A DNA stretch of 64,000 nt from positions 1-64,000 of the forward strand of contig NZ_BNBV01000031.1 of the NCBI RefSeq assembly GCF_014656135.1. The letters run 5' to 3'. Of the stretch, positions 45,464-54,076 are shown in pieces. Both the position numbers and the translations under genes were made by a program. Position 1 is the first letter of the stretch. Each line of letters begins with the position of its first letter. The DNA comes from Streptomyces thermodiastaticus (GTDB taxonomy: Bacteria > Actinomycetota > Actinomycetes > Streptomycetales > Streptomycetaceae). Under the pieces are notes generated by a model. The model made no database searches, had not been told where the DNA came from, and was given only the letters and a program-made list of their open reading frames with translations.

Positions 45464-45490
45464 GGCCCGCGTGCGCGGGGCACACGGGCC
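45464..45490 (-). terminator. hairpin after the ABC permease gene
   Basis: GGCCCG-c-GTGC / GCAC-a-CGGGCC, one mismatch, 13 nt past the permease stop; separates the ABC genes from the precursor operon, which then needs its own promoter in 45340-45463. Confidence 0.6.
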
Positions 45491-45502
45491 GCACCGGTGC
45501 CG

Positions 45503-46267
45503 TCAGGCGTCGCGGCGCCGCAGGGCCAGGTAGCCGGCGATCGCCGCGCACGCGGTCCACGCCGCGAGGACCGCGAGCCCGGACCACGCGTTCAGCACGT
45601 ACCCCTGGGGGGCGTGCCGGTAGAGCACCAGTCCGCCGGCCTGGTCGGGCAGGAACTGCGCGGCCTTTCCGACGCCGGGGATGTTCGTGAGGATCGTCGA
45701 GACCGTGAAGAAGAGCGGCACGAGGATGCCCATGGTGATCGTGGAGGAGCGCAGAAGGGCGGCGACGCCCATGGAGAACACGCAGAGCATGGTCGTGTAG
45801 AGCACTGCTCCGATCAGGGCAGGCAGCACACCGTCGTCCGTGAGGGACACGCTCTCGTCCCCCATGGTCGCCTGGGAGAGAAGGAAACTGGTGACCGCGG
45901 CGGTGACGGACACCGCCAGGGCCGCCAGGCCGCCGGTGAGCATCTTGGCCGTGTAGAAGACTCCGCGCCGGGGCACCGCGGCCAGTGAACTGCGGATCGT
46001 CCCGGAGGAGTACTCGCTGGTGACGATCAGCACGCCGAAGACCACGAGTCCGATCAGCCCCAGACGCAGTCCGCTGAATCCCGCGGAGATCGGGTCGAAG
46101 GACGAGGGTGCGGGCTTGTGCGCGTACTGGCGCTGTACGACGGCTCCGGTGAGCACGGCGAAGGCGAGACTGAGGACGACGCAGAGGACGAGGCTCCACT
46201 GCATGGAGCGCAGGGTACGCACCTTGGACCACTCGAAACCGACGGCCGCGTTCAGGTCGTTCTTCAT
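45503..46267 (-). CDS. ABC-2 permease, probable lantibiotic immunity/export (LanE-like)
   Basis: 254-aa six-TM ABC-2 type permease (VLCVVLSLAFAVLTGAVV, EYSSGTIRSSLAAVPRRG typical of BcrB/LanE proteins, VFYTAKMLTGGLAAL). ATG 46267 overlaps the ATPase stop. With the upstream ATPase it forms a BcrAB/LanFE-type exporter that could remove the lantibiotic from the producer's membrane. Only one permease, not separate LanE and LanG, is visible. Confidence 0.85.
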   Translation of the reverse strand: MKNDLNAAVGFEWSKVRTLRSMQWSLVLCVVLSLAFAVLTGAVVQRQYAHKPAPSSFDPISAGFSGLRLGLIGLVVFGVLIVTSEYSSGTIRSSLAAVPRRGVFYTAKMLTGGLAALAVSVTAAVTSFLLSQATMGDESVSLTDDGVLPALIGAVLYTTMLCVFSMGVAALLRSSTITMGILVPLFFTVSTILTNIPGVGKAAQFLPDQAGGLVLYRHAPQGYVLNAWSGLAVLAAWTACAAIAGYLALRRRDA

Positions 46268-47184
46268 CGTGCTGCCCCCTGCTCTGCGCGGTACTCGACG
46301 GCATCCGCGGTGAACTGCATGAACGCCTCCTCCAGAGAGGCGGTCCTCGGACTGACCTCGTAGACGGCGATCCGGTTCTCGGCGGCGAGGGTGCCCACCG
46401 TCCTCGGGTCGGTGCCCACCGCCTCGAGCGAACCGTCGGGCCCGTCGTCCACCTGGATGCCGCGGGTGACCAAAAGGCCGCGCAGGCGCTCGGGTTCGGG
46501 TGTGCGGATGAGGACGTAAGACCGGGAGTTGCCCTTGATGAAGTCCTCCACGGAGGTGTCGGCGAGGAGCCGGCCCCGTCCGATCACGACCAGGTGCCCG
46601 GCGGTCAGCGCCATCTCGCTCATCAGGTGGCTGGAGACCAGGACCGCGCGGCCCTCGTCCGCCATGCGCTTCATCAGGTCGCGGATCCACTTCACGCCCT
46701 CCGGATCGAGGCCGTTGACCGGCTCGTCGAGCAGCAGTGCCGCTGGGTCGCCGAGAAGAGCGGCGGCGATGCCGAGGCGCTGTGCCATGCCCAGCGACAA
46801 CCCCTTTGCCCGCTTGTCCGCAACCCTCGCGAGTCCCGCCATCTCCAGGACTTCGTCGACACGCCGCAGCGGCAGCCGGTTGCTGCGGGCCAGACCCGCC
46901 AGATGTCCCCGCACGCTCCGGCCGCCGTGCACCGCACGGGCGTCGAGCAGCGCGCCCACGGTGGTCAGGGGGCGGGGCAGGTCTTCATAACGCTTCCCGT
47001 CGATGAGGACTTCGCCCGAGGTGGGACGGTCGAGACCGATCATCGCGCGGATCGTCGTGGACTTCCCCGCTCCGTTGGGCCCCAGGAAGCCGGTCACCCG
47101 TCCCGGCTCGATCCGAAAGCTGAGCCCGTCGACCGCCCGGGTCGTTCCGTAGTATTTCGTCAGCTCTCGCACTTCGATCATCAC
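46264..47184 (-). CDS. ABC ATPase, probable lantibiotic immunity (LanF/BcrA-like)
   Basis: 306-aa ABC ATPase of the BcrA/NatA group. Walker A GPNGAGKST, signature LSLGMAQRLGIAAALL, Walker B LLLDEPVNGLDPEG, H-loop SSHLMSEM. C-terminal 80 residues (YEVSPRTASLEEAFMQFTAD) are typical of antibiotic-resistance ABC pairs. GTG start with an ATG next to it and GGGAG upstream. Directly upstream of the precursor operon on the same strand. Confidence 0.88.
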   Translation of the reverse strand: MMIEVRELTKYYGTTRAVDGLSFRIEPGRVTGFLGPNGAGKSTTIRAMIGLDRPTSGEVLIDGKRYEDLPRPLTTVGALLDARAVHGGRSVRGHLAGLARSNRLPLRRVDEVLEMAGLARVADKRAKGLSLGMAQRLGIAAALLGDPAALLLDEPVNGLDPEGVKWIRDLMKRMADEGRAVLVSSHLMSEMALTAGHLVVIGRGRLLADTSVEDFIKGNSRSYVLIRTPEPERLRGLLVTRGIQVDDGPDGSLEAVGTDPRTVGTLAAENRIAVYEVSPRTASLEEAFMQFTADAVEYRAEQGAAR

Positions 47185-47408
47185 GCTGAATCTCCCATGA
47201 TCAACTCCCCGTACAGAGCGTGAGTACTCGGAAGGAAACAGGACGAAGTCCGGCGACCCGTTCGATCGCGCCTCTCAGGGCAATGACGGGGCAAACCAGC
47301 CCATAACGGTCACCAATGGGCCGCAGCGGGCCGTTCCGGGCAGGCCGCCCGGGAATCGGACGCGCTGGAGACCTCCAGGAACGCGAAGACGTGAAGACGC
47401 GGCCGCGG

Positions 47409-47717
47409 TCAGTCGGCCGGTCCTGCGGCTTGCGCCCTCGCCGCGATCCGCTGCAGCGCCGCCGCATGCCGCGCGAACGCCTCCCGCCCCTTCGGCGTGA
47501 GCCGTGCGAGCGTGCGCCGGGTGCTCGCGCCCACCTGCTTGCGCACCTCGACATACCCCTCGGCGGCGAGCGCCGACAGTTGCTTGGACAGGGCGGAGTC
47601 ACTCGTGCCGACCGAATCCCGGATGAATCCGAACTCGGTCCATCCCGCGGGCGCCAGCAGGGCGACGATCGTCAGCCGCGGAGCCGGGTGCAGGAAGGCG
47701 TCGAAGTCGGCGTCCAT
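47409..47717 (-). CDS. winged-helix transcriptional regulator (HTH_34/MarR-like)
   Basis: 102-aa regulator: MDADFDAFLHPAPRLTIVAL, then TEFGFIRDSVGTSDSALSKQ, LSALAAEGYVEVRKQ and RTLARLTPKGREAFARH, a standard small wHTH. Its ATG overlaps the stop of the upstream membrane protein by 1 nt. Likely binds the two palindromes at 48.25 kb and controls this operon and the divergent ABC genes. Confidence 0.85.
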   Translation of the reverse strand: MDADFDAFLHPAPRLTIVALLAPAGWTEFGFIRDSVGTSDSALSKQLSALAAEGYVEVRKQVGASTRRTLARLTPKGREAFARHAAALQRIAARAQAAGPAD

Positions 47718-48229
47718 CAGTACCGCCGCCCCGCTCGGCGCCGCAGCCGCGCCTCGGCGGCCCGGCGAGCACGGGGCGCCGCCAGCAGACAGGCCCCGAC
47801 CACCACCGCCGCGGCGATGAGATGAGGCGCCGGCACCCCGCCCCAGGAGAGCGCCGCCGCCAGCCCCCGGAACACCCCGAACGTGGCGATCCCGCAGGCC
47901 AGCCCCACCAGCATGGCTCCGGCGCCCGGCCTGCCGCGGACCGGCGCGCCGTACGTGTGGCGGACCGCCATCAGCGCCACCAGCAGCAGCCCCGGGACCA
48001 GCACCGCGCCGCCCCAGGGACGGGGCAGGTCGAAGGAGGCGAAGGAGATGAACAGCAGCAGCGCCGCGGTCAGGAGGGAGGAACGGGACATGCCGAACTG
48101 CAGTTCGGCCATACCGGACTGCTCCTGCCGCCTGCGGATGTCCTCGAGCGCCGCCCGGGCGTCGGCCGGTGTCACGGCCTGCTGTTCGAGGGGGTCCCTG
48201 TCGCGGTTGCCGTCGGGCGCCATCGGCAC
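47717..48229 (-). CDS. four-TM membrane protein, partner of the wHTH regulator
   Basis: 170 aa: a charged N-terminus (ARAALEDIRRRQEQSGMAEL) then four TM segments (LTAALLLFISFASF, VPGLLLVALMAVRH, MLVGLACGIATFGVFRG, LIAAAVVVGACLLAA) and a basic tail. Such proteins commonly pair with HTH_34 regulators in Streptomyces. GTG 48229 fits the GGGAGG site better than ATG 48223. Role unknown. Confidence 0.75.
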   Translation of the reverse strand: MPMAPDGNRDRDPLEQQAVTPADARAALEDIRRRQEQSGMAELQFGMSRSSLLTAALLLFISFASFDLPRPWGGAVLVPGLLLVALMAVRHTYGAPVRGRPGAGAMLVGLACGIATFGVFRGLAAALSWGGVPAPHLIAAAVVVGACLLAAPRARRAAEARLRRRAGRRY

Positions 48230-48251
48230 TCACATCCTCCCGGGGAGCATC

Positions 48252-48297
48252 GCTACTTTCCTATTGGGAAAGTAGCAGGTATTTTCCTGACGGGAAA
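48252..48297. promoter_or_regulatory. double palindromic operator between divergent operons
   Basis: Site 1 GCTACTTTCC - 5 nt - GGAAAGTAGC (48252-48276), perfect; site 2 TTTCC - 5 nt - GGAAA (48283-48297), with centres 26 bp apart. Symmetry and position fit binding by the adjacent wHTH regulator. Confidence 0.75.
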
Positions 48298-48349
48298 GTC
48301 GGCTCAGCGCACAGATCAACGAGAGAGGGAAGAAGGAAGGGGAGGGCCC

Positions 48350-49336
48350 GTGAAACCTCTCGGACTCGAGGGCGTCTCGAAGCGCTTCGGTTCCCGGCAG
48401 GCGCTGGACGCACTGACGTTCACAGTGAGACCAGGCGAGATATTCGGCTTCGTCGGCGGCAACGGGGCGGGCAAGACCACGGCCATGCGCATCGGTGTCG
48501 GAGTGCTCGCGCCGGACCGCGGACACGTGCTGTGGGGTGAAGTGCCGGTCGGGAGGCTGGAGTCGGCGCGGTTCGGTTACATGCCGGAGGAGCGCGGGCT
48601 GTATCCCAAGATGACCGTGGCCCGGCAACTGGTGTACCTCGGCGAACTCCACGGCCTGTCCCGTGCCGACGCCCGCGAGGCGATGCTCCGCTGGACGGAG
48701 AGACTGCGGATCACCCAGCACCGCGACAAGCGGGTGGACACCCTCAGTCTGGGCAACCAGCAACGCGTACAGCTGGCCGCCGCCCTGGTCCATGATCCCG
48801 AACTCCTCATCCTGGACGAGCCGTTCTCCGGTCTCGACCCGCTCGCCGTGGACGACATGAGCGCGGTCCTGCGCGACAAGGCTGCCCAGGGCGTTCCCGT
48901 GCTCTTCTCCAGTCACCAGCTGGAGCTGGTCGAGCAGCTCTGCGACCGGGTCGGAATCGTGCGCGCCGGACGCCTCGCGGCCTGCGGCACCCTTGAGGAG
49001 CTGCGGTCCGCGGACACCAGCGCCCAGGTGTACGTCGAGGTCGAGGGCGCCGGCGAGGACTGGCCCTCGGGCTGCGCCGCGGCTGCCGGGTTCCGGACGC
49101 ACCAGCAGGGCGTCCTGGTGGACCTCGCCGCGGGCTGCACCGAGAACGACCTGCTGAGGGAGGCGGTGCGGCACGGCACCGTACGGCAGCTGCGGCGACA
49201 GGTACCCACCCTCGCCGAGCTGTTCCGGGATCTGGTCGAACCGGCCGGGGACCCGCCGCCCACGGACCGCACGGGGACCGGTACTCCGGCTGCGGGGAAG
49301 GCCCGTATCACCGACCGGGACGAGGTGGCCGCATGA
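48350..49336 (+). CDS. ABC ATPase (NatA-like)
   Basis: 328-aa ABC ATPase: Walker A VGGNGAGKTT, GYMPEERGLYPKM, signature-like LSLGNQQRVQLAAALV, Walker B LILDEPFSGLDPLA, H-loop SSHQLELVEQ. Unusual Asn-Gln in place of the usual Gly-Gln in the signature occurs in NatA-type subunits. GTG 48350 follows GGGGAGGG. ATGA-coupled to the permease. Likely de-repressed by loss of the wHTH repressor. Confidence 0.88.
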   Translation: MKPLGLEGVSKRFGSRQALDALTFTVRPGEIFGFVGGNGAGKTTAMRIGVGVLAPDRGHVLWGEVPVGRLESARFGYMPEERGLYPKMTVARQLVYLGELHGLSRADAREAMLRWTERLRITQHRDKRVDTLSLGNQQRVQLAAALVHDPELLILDEPFSGLDPLAVDDMSAVLRDKAAQGVPVLFSSHQLELVEQLCDRVGIVRAGRLAACGTLEELRSADTSAQVYVEVEGAGEDWPSGCAAAAGFRTHQQGVLVDLAAGCTENDLLREAVRHGTVRQLRRQVPTLAELFRDLVEPAGDPPPTDRTGTGTPAAGKARITDRDEVAA

Positions 49337-50508
49337 AGCGCCTCCCCGCCGAGCAGCGCGCCCTGCGCCCCACCCGTGTCCGCCTGGTCTACGTCCGGGA
49401 ACTGAAGGCGCGGATGTTCACCAGGGGCTACCTCGTCAGCCTGGCTCTGCTCTCCCTCGTCACCTTTGGCCTGGTGATCGGCTTCAACCTGATAGGGCGC
49501 AGCACCTCCGCCACCGTGGCCGTCTGCGGCACACCGGCCGCGTCGCTCGGCACCGCGCCACCCGGTGTGCGGGTGACGTCGTGCGACGACATGGCAGAGG
49601 CACAAAAGCTCGTCGAGGACAAGGACGCAGACGCGGCTGTGGTCGTCGCCGGGGCCCACGCGTCCCTCCTGGTCCGCGCCGACACCGGTGATCAGGCACG
49701 GGCGGGCGCCGCCGCACTGGCCGAGACCTGGGCCGGCAACCAGGCCCTGCTCCGGCAGAAGGTGGATCTGGGGCGCCTGGCACGGGACACCGCGGCCGCC
49801 GCGCCCACCACCGTGACCGTCGGGGACTCCGTCGGCACGCTCCAGCTGGGCGCCGCCGCGAGCCTGATCATCATCCTGTTCATGCAGGTCGTCAATCAGG
49901 GGTCGGTGATCGCCCAGGGCGTGGTCGAGGAGAAGTCCACCCGTGTGGTGGAGGTACTGCTCGCCACGCTCACTCCGCTGGAACTGCTCGTGGGCAAGGT
50001 CTCCGGCATCGTCACGGCCGGAATGGTGCAGGTGGCCGCGATGCTCGGTGCGGTCATGGGGGCGCAGTCGACGATCTCCGAGCAGACCATCGCGATGCCG
50101 GCGCCGCGAGCCCTGGTGGCCACGGTGCTCTGGTTCCTCCTGACCTTCGCGATGTTTGCCTCGCTGTACGCGGCGGCCGGATCACTGGCCTCGAGGCCTG
50201 AGGACCTGCAGGGCGTGCTGACGCCGGTGATGCTGCTTGCCCTGGCGCCGGTCGGTGCGGCGACCGCGGCCGCCGCCCACCTCTCCGCGTCCTGGGTCTC
50301 GGTCGTGCAGTACATACCGCCCTTCTCCGGCCTGCTGATCCCGCTCAAGGCCTCGGTGGGCACGGCGACCGTACAGGAGCAACTCGCTGCCGCCGCCATC
50401 CTGCTGGTGGTCACGGCCTGCTGCATGACCCTCGCCGGGAGGATCTACCGCAACTCGGTGCTGAGGGTGGGTGCGCCGATACGGTGGCGACAGGCACTGG
50501 CCGCCTGA
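49333..50508 (+). CDS. ABC-2 permease (NatB-like)
   Basis: 391 aa. One N-terminal TM (YLVSLALLSLVTFGLVIGF), a long extracytoplasmic domain (about 60-165), then five TM segments including AAASLIIILFMQVVNQGSVI and the family motif VVEEKSTRVVEVLLATLTP. NatB/YhaP-type exporters handle Na+ or antimicrobial peptides. Forms an export pair with the preceding ATPase. Could be extra resistance for the lantibiotic or unrelated. Confidence 0.85.
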   Translation: MKRLPAEQRALRPTRVRLVYVRELKARMFTRGYLVSLALLSLVTFGLVIGFNLIGRSTSATVAVCGTPAASLGTAPPGVRVTSCDDMAEAQKLVEDKDADAAVVVAGAHASLLVRADTGDQARAGAAALAETWAGNQALLRQKVDLGRLARDTAAAAPTTVTVGDSVGTLQLGAAASLIIILFMQVVNQGSVIAQGVVEEKSTRVVEVLLATLTPLELLVGKVSGIVTAGMVQVAAMLGAVMGAQSTISEQTIAMPAPRALVATVLWFLLTFAMFASLYAAAGSLASRPEDLQGVLTPVMLLALAPVGAATAAAAHLSASWVSVVQYIPPFSGLLIPLKASVGTATVQEQLAAAAILLVVTACCMTLAGRIYRNSVLRVGAPIRWRQALAA

Positions 50509-51449
50509 CCCGTGGTTTCAGCCGGCGGGAGGCACGGGTCCGGTGGTGAACCTCCGGGCCCGGCCCTGCCCGGCTCCACGAGCGGCCCGGCGCCGCCACC
50601 CCTCGGTTCGGTGTCCGGGAGTTGCTTGCCGAAGACCTGTTTGCCGGCCGGCGTGAGGCCGTGCCCGTGGTAGGCGCTCCTGCCGACGTCCAGGCCGAGG
50701 AAGACGCCTGTCGCGTCACTGTCGTTCAAGCCGTCCTCCCGAACAAATGTCGTGCGTGCCGGACTGGGCGTCGGCGCCGTGCGCGCATCCACGTCATGCA
50801 GACCTGTCGCCCGCGAGCGGCCGGGCATTGCGCCAGGCGGTAGGCGGACCTCTCATCAGCGTCTCCGACGGCGCCTCTCGGGCCCGGTGGCACCACCCCC
50901 CCAGGTCATCCGTTCGACAGGGGGGACCAGCCATGCCGGGCCCGGAGGCCGGCGGCCCTCTTGCAGGACCGCGAAGAAGATGACGGGGAGCGGATGCGGG
51001 CCGAGGCGGACGGAGGCCCGGGGGAGCGGACCCGGGTGAGGTGGGTGCGGTTGAGGTCAACGAGGTTTGTTTCCGGACCTGTTGCGTGTCCGGTCGTGGG
51101 CGCCGGCACCGGCGGGTCCGGCTCCTTGTGCGCCGTGGGCGCTCGAAGAGGTGCGCCGGAGCGCTCGGTTCGTGCACGCCCTGATGTGCTGTCTGCGCGC
51201 CCCCGGCGTGCGCCGTTGTTGAACAGTTGAGCACATAAGCCCTCTGAGGGATGTAAACCTCCCGGACTTGGGTAAAAACGCTGTGAGGACAAGGCTGTTC
51301 GTGGTTGTCTTTTGAAGCGCCGACGCAGCCCCCAGGGCGTCCTGCTCATCATCTCTTCGAACCGGACCGACCGGGCTGTCCGCCCTGAGTCGACCGGGGT
51401 GCGCCGGCCCGACTCGCCTTCTCTCTTTGCGTGCTAGCGGAGCCGATCC
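50509..51449. other. 940-nt region with transposase remnant, otherwise non-coding
   Basis: Contains only the IS110 fragment and an AT-richer stretch (51221-51320) that probably holds promoter elements for DUF2617. No intact gene is visible. Confidence 0.55.
50601..50729 (-). pseudogene. IS110-family transposase N-terminal remnant
   Basis: About 43 codons preserving the N-terminus LNDSDATGVFLGLDVGRSAY and HGHGLTPAGKQVFGKQLPDT, the DEDD-type transposase start of IS110 elements, with the first catalytic Asp. The rest of the gene is absent. Mobile-element scar at the right edge of the accessory region. Confidence 0.75.
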
Positions 51450-52007
51450 ATGCTCACGACCCTCACCACCTCCTACACCGACACGCGCGCGGCGGACCTC
51501 GCCTGGGCTCTGGGGCGCGAACCGCTGCCCGCACTGGCCACCCTCGACCTCGAACTGTCCGGCGCGAAAGTGCAGTTGAGGCTGCTCGGCGCCTCCCACC
51601 AGGTCCTCCTGGAGGAGCCGTGGGGCACCTGTTCGGAGACGGTCGCGTGCATCCCGGGCTCCAGTACGCCCCTGCCGCTGGGGGTCGCCAAACGGGTCGG
51701 CCACTGGGAGTACGAGTTCGCGGCCCGAGTGGAGGTGCTGTCGCCGGGGTCGTTCGCCGGACGCGCCCAGGAGCTGCTGGCCCTCGTCTCCGACCATCCC
51801 CACGGCCTGGCCGGCGTCTTCCCGGGCAGCCCGCACGCCTTCACCGCCATGCTGGCGCAGCGTCAGGAAGGTCAGGTGCACTGGCGCACCTGGCACGCCT
51901 ACCCGCAGGACGGGCAGCTGGTCGCCACCCGCACGCGGGTGGTGACGTGTGCCGGCGCCACACCACCCGCGTACACCGGTAGTCCCTCTTTTCACGCGTG
52001 TGGGTGA
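51450..52007 (+). CDS. DUF2617 family protein
   Basis: 185 aa, cytosolic: LDLELSGAKVQLRLLGASHQ, VACIPGSSTPLPLG, GHWEYEFAARVEVLSPGSFA, HPHGLAGVFPGSPHAFTAML. The family is restricted to actinobacteria and has no known function; it usually precedes the spermidine-synthase-like gene, as here. The next gene's possible GTG overlaps its end. Confidence 0.85.
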   Translation: MLTTLTTSYTDTRAADLAWALGREPLPALATLDLELSGAKVQLRLLGASHQVLLEEPWGTCSETVACIPGSSTPLPLGVAKRVGHWEYEFAARVEVLSPGSFAGRAQELLALVSDHPHGLAGVFPGSPHAFTAMLAQRQEGQVHWRTWHAYPQDGQLVATRTRVVTCAGATPPAYTGSPSFHACG

Positions 52008-52030
52008 CGAAGCGTGCCCCTTCACTGACG

Positions 52031-52036
52031 TACCGT
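52031..52036 (+). promoter_or_regulatory. -10 box, leaderless start of spermidine-synthase-like gene
   Basis: TACCGT followed by 6 nt and GTG 52043. Confidence 0.5.
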
Positions 52037-52042
52037 CGCATC

Positions 52043-53701
52043 GTGATCGAACCGCGCGCCCCGGCCCCGCCCCGCTCGGCCCCGCCCTCCGTGGCGGCGT
52101 CCGCCGCGAGCGGTACGGCGAAGCTGCCCGTGCGCCCGGCCACCGGCCGGTTCCTCGTCCTGGCCGGCGTCTTCGTCTGCGCCGCCTGCGGGCTCGTCTA
52201 CGAGCTCGAACTGGTCGCGCTCGCCTCGTACTTGATCGGCGACTCGGTCACCCAGGCCTCCGTGGTGCTGTCGGTGATGGTGTTCGCGATGGGCATCGGC
52301 TCGCTCGCCGCCAAGCGGCTGCGCCGCCACGCCGCCGCCGGTTTCGCCGCCATCGAGGCGACGCTCGCGCTGGTCGGCGGGTGCAGCGCGATGGCGCTGT
52401 ACGCCGCCTTCGCGTGGACCGCCGGCTGGGGCGGGGTGTGGTCGAACGGACCGCGCGGGCTGCTGGTCGCCTTCTCGCTCACCATCGGGCTGCTCATCGG
52501 CGCCGAAGTGCCGCTGCTGATGGAGCTGATCCAGCGCATCCGCCGGCAGGACGCGGGCGGTGCGGTCGCCGACCTGTTCGCGGCCGACTACGTCGGCGCG
52601 CTCGTCGGCGGGCTCGCCTTCCCCTTCCTGCTGCTGCCGCTGCTGGGCCAGCTCACCGGCGCGCTGCTGACCGGCGCGGTCAACGTCGTCGCCGGCGGCT
52701 CACTGGTACTCGGCCTGTTCCGGCGGGATCTGACCCGGCGCGCCCGGTGGATGCTGACGGCCGCCAACCTCGCCGTGCTCGGCCTGCTCGCCACCGGTGC
52801 CGGCCTCGTCGGCGACTTCGAACGCGCCGCACGGCACGCGGTCTACGGCGACGACGTCCGCGTGGCGCTGCAGAGCGACGTCCAGGAGATCGTCCTGTCC
52901 GGCGGCACCCGCGGCCGCCCGTTCCATCTCTTCCTCGACGGCCGGCTGCGCGTCGACGGCCGGGACGAGCGCCGCTATCACGAGGCCCTGGTGCACCCGG
53001 CGATGGCCGGGCCGCACGCGCGCGTGCTGATCCTCGGCGGCGGCGACGGACTCGCCGCGCGCGAGGTGCTGCGCCACACCGGTGTGCGGCGCGTGGACGT
53101 GGTCGACCTCGACCCGGCCGTCGTCCGTCTGGCCCGCACCGACCCCGCACTCGCCCGGCTCAACGGCCACGTCTACGACGACCCGCGCGTCCACGCCGTC
53201 TGCGCCGACGCGTTCGCCTGGCTGCGCACCGCACCCCGGGCGGCGTACGACGTGGTGATCGAGGACCTGCCCGACCCCGGGATCACGGACAGCACCAAGC
53301 TGTACGCCCAGGAGTTCTACGGTCTGGCCCGGCGCGCGCTGACCCCTCAGGGCCGGCTCGTCGTGCACGCCGGTCCGGTCGCCACCCGGCCGCGCACCTT
53401 CTGGACGGTGGAGGCGACCGTCCGGGCGGCCGGGCTGCACACCCGGCCCTACCGCGTGGACGGACGCAACTCCCCGTACGCGGCGGGCCCCGACCGCACC
53501 CGAGGCACCGACCGGGCCGCCCGCGACTGGGGCTTCGTCCTCGCTGCGCGCACGCCCCCGAGGCTCGCCCTGGATCCCGCGTCCCCGCGTCCGCGCACCC
53601 TGACCGCGGCCTCGCTCACCAAGGACGCCCGCGCCGCACAGCGCACCAGGATCACCGGCCTGCCGGTCTCCACCCTGGTGCACCCCCGGTACGCCGGCTG
53701 A
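52043..53701 (+). CDS. membrane spermidine-synthase-like protein
   Basis: About 552 aa. N-terminal seven-TM MFS-like half (GRFLVLAGVFVCAACGLVYE, SVVLSVMVFAMGIGSLAA, LTIGLLIGAEVPLLMELI) fused to a soluble aminopropyltransferase-fold domain: HEALVHPAM, RVLILGGGDGLAAREVLRH, VDVVDLDPAVVRLARTD and DVVIEDLPDPG. Residues match the spermidine synthase SAM-binding site (GGGDG), but polyamine activity of this membrane form is not established. Start GTG 52043 (MIEPRAPAP) chosen by the TACCGT box; the GTG at 51998 is an alternative. Confidence 0.85.
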   Translation: MIEPRAPAPPRSAPPSVAASAASGTAKLPVRPATGRFLVLAGVFVCAACGLVYELELVALASYLIGDSVTQASVVLSVMVFAMGIGSLAAKRLRRHAAAGFAAIEATLALVGGCSAMALYAAFAWTAGWGGVWSNGPRGLLVAFSLTIGLLIGAEVPLLMELIQRIRRQDAGGAVADLFAADYVGALVGGLAFPFLLLPLLGQLTGALLTGAVNVVAGGSLVLGLFRRDLTRRARWMLTAANLAVLGLLATGAGLVGDFERAARHAVYGDDVRVALQSDVQEIVLSGGTRGRPFHLFLDGRLRVDGRDERRYHEALVHPAMAGPHARVLILGGGDGLAAREVLRHTGVRRVDVVDLDPAVVRLARTDPALARLNGHVYDDPRVHAVCADAFAWLRTAPRAAYDVVIEDLPDPGITDSTKLYAQEFYGLARRALTPQGRLVVHAGPVATRPRTFWTVEATVRAAGLHTRPYRVDGRNSPYAAGPDRTRGTDRAARDWGFVLAARTPPRLALDPASPRPRTLTAASLTKDARAAQRTRITGLPVSTLVHPRYAG

Positions 53702-54076
53702 CCCGGCCGGGGAGAAGTGGATCTGCGGACCCGTCACGGTACGGAAGCACCGCACGGCGATGGCCCGTCCCTGCCACCCCCCGGAGCGAGACGGGCCACC
53801 GTACCTGCCGGGGCGCTCCCCCTGCTTGTTCCGCACGGACCCCGGACGCTCACCAAGGCTTTGCCGTCCAGGGCCCGTGTCCCCCGTGTTCTCCCTGTCC
53901 GGCGGCGTCGTCTTCCTCGCGCCGCCGCGGCCACGGTACGGGCGACGGCGCGGCGGCGGAATCCGTCACCGGGCCGATCTCCCGGTGCACCCACGCGGTA
54001 CACGCGGCAGGACTCCACCCACCGCGGTACCCCACAGGGTGGACGCCGTGTCGGGCACAGGGATTACGCTGCGGCG
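53702..54076. other. 375-nt non-coding gap
   Basis: No gene seen; ends with the histidine-kinase promoter. Confidence 0.5.
54065..54070 (+). promoter_or_regulatory. -10 box, leaderless promoter of histidine kinase
   Basis: TACGCT followed by 6 nt and ATG 54077. Confidence 0.5.

Larger units (their letters stand above)
29912..47184. other. two-component class II lantibiotic biosynthetic gene cluster (putative)
   Basis: Extent inferred from gene content: JmjC oxygenase, SARP, LuxR, halogenase, LLM reductase, small membrane protein, LanM2, LanT, LanM1, two beta and one alpha precursors, and an ABC pair. The core operon runs on the minus strand from the alpha precursor at 45339 to the halogenase end at 33934, with stop-start overlaps across LanM1-LanT-LanM2. 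The left limit is uncertain; the right may reach 50.5 kb if the second ABC system belongs. Confidence 0.85.

Noticed and set aside
47185..47408. Search for a further precursor peptide upstream of the ABC ATPase
   Set aside because: No short ORF with a GG/GA leader and Cys-rich core was found.
53717..54076. N-terminal extension of the histidine kinase frame
   Set aside because: 120 extra codons read as Pro/Arg noise; ATG 54077 has a -10 box and begins the TM region.
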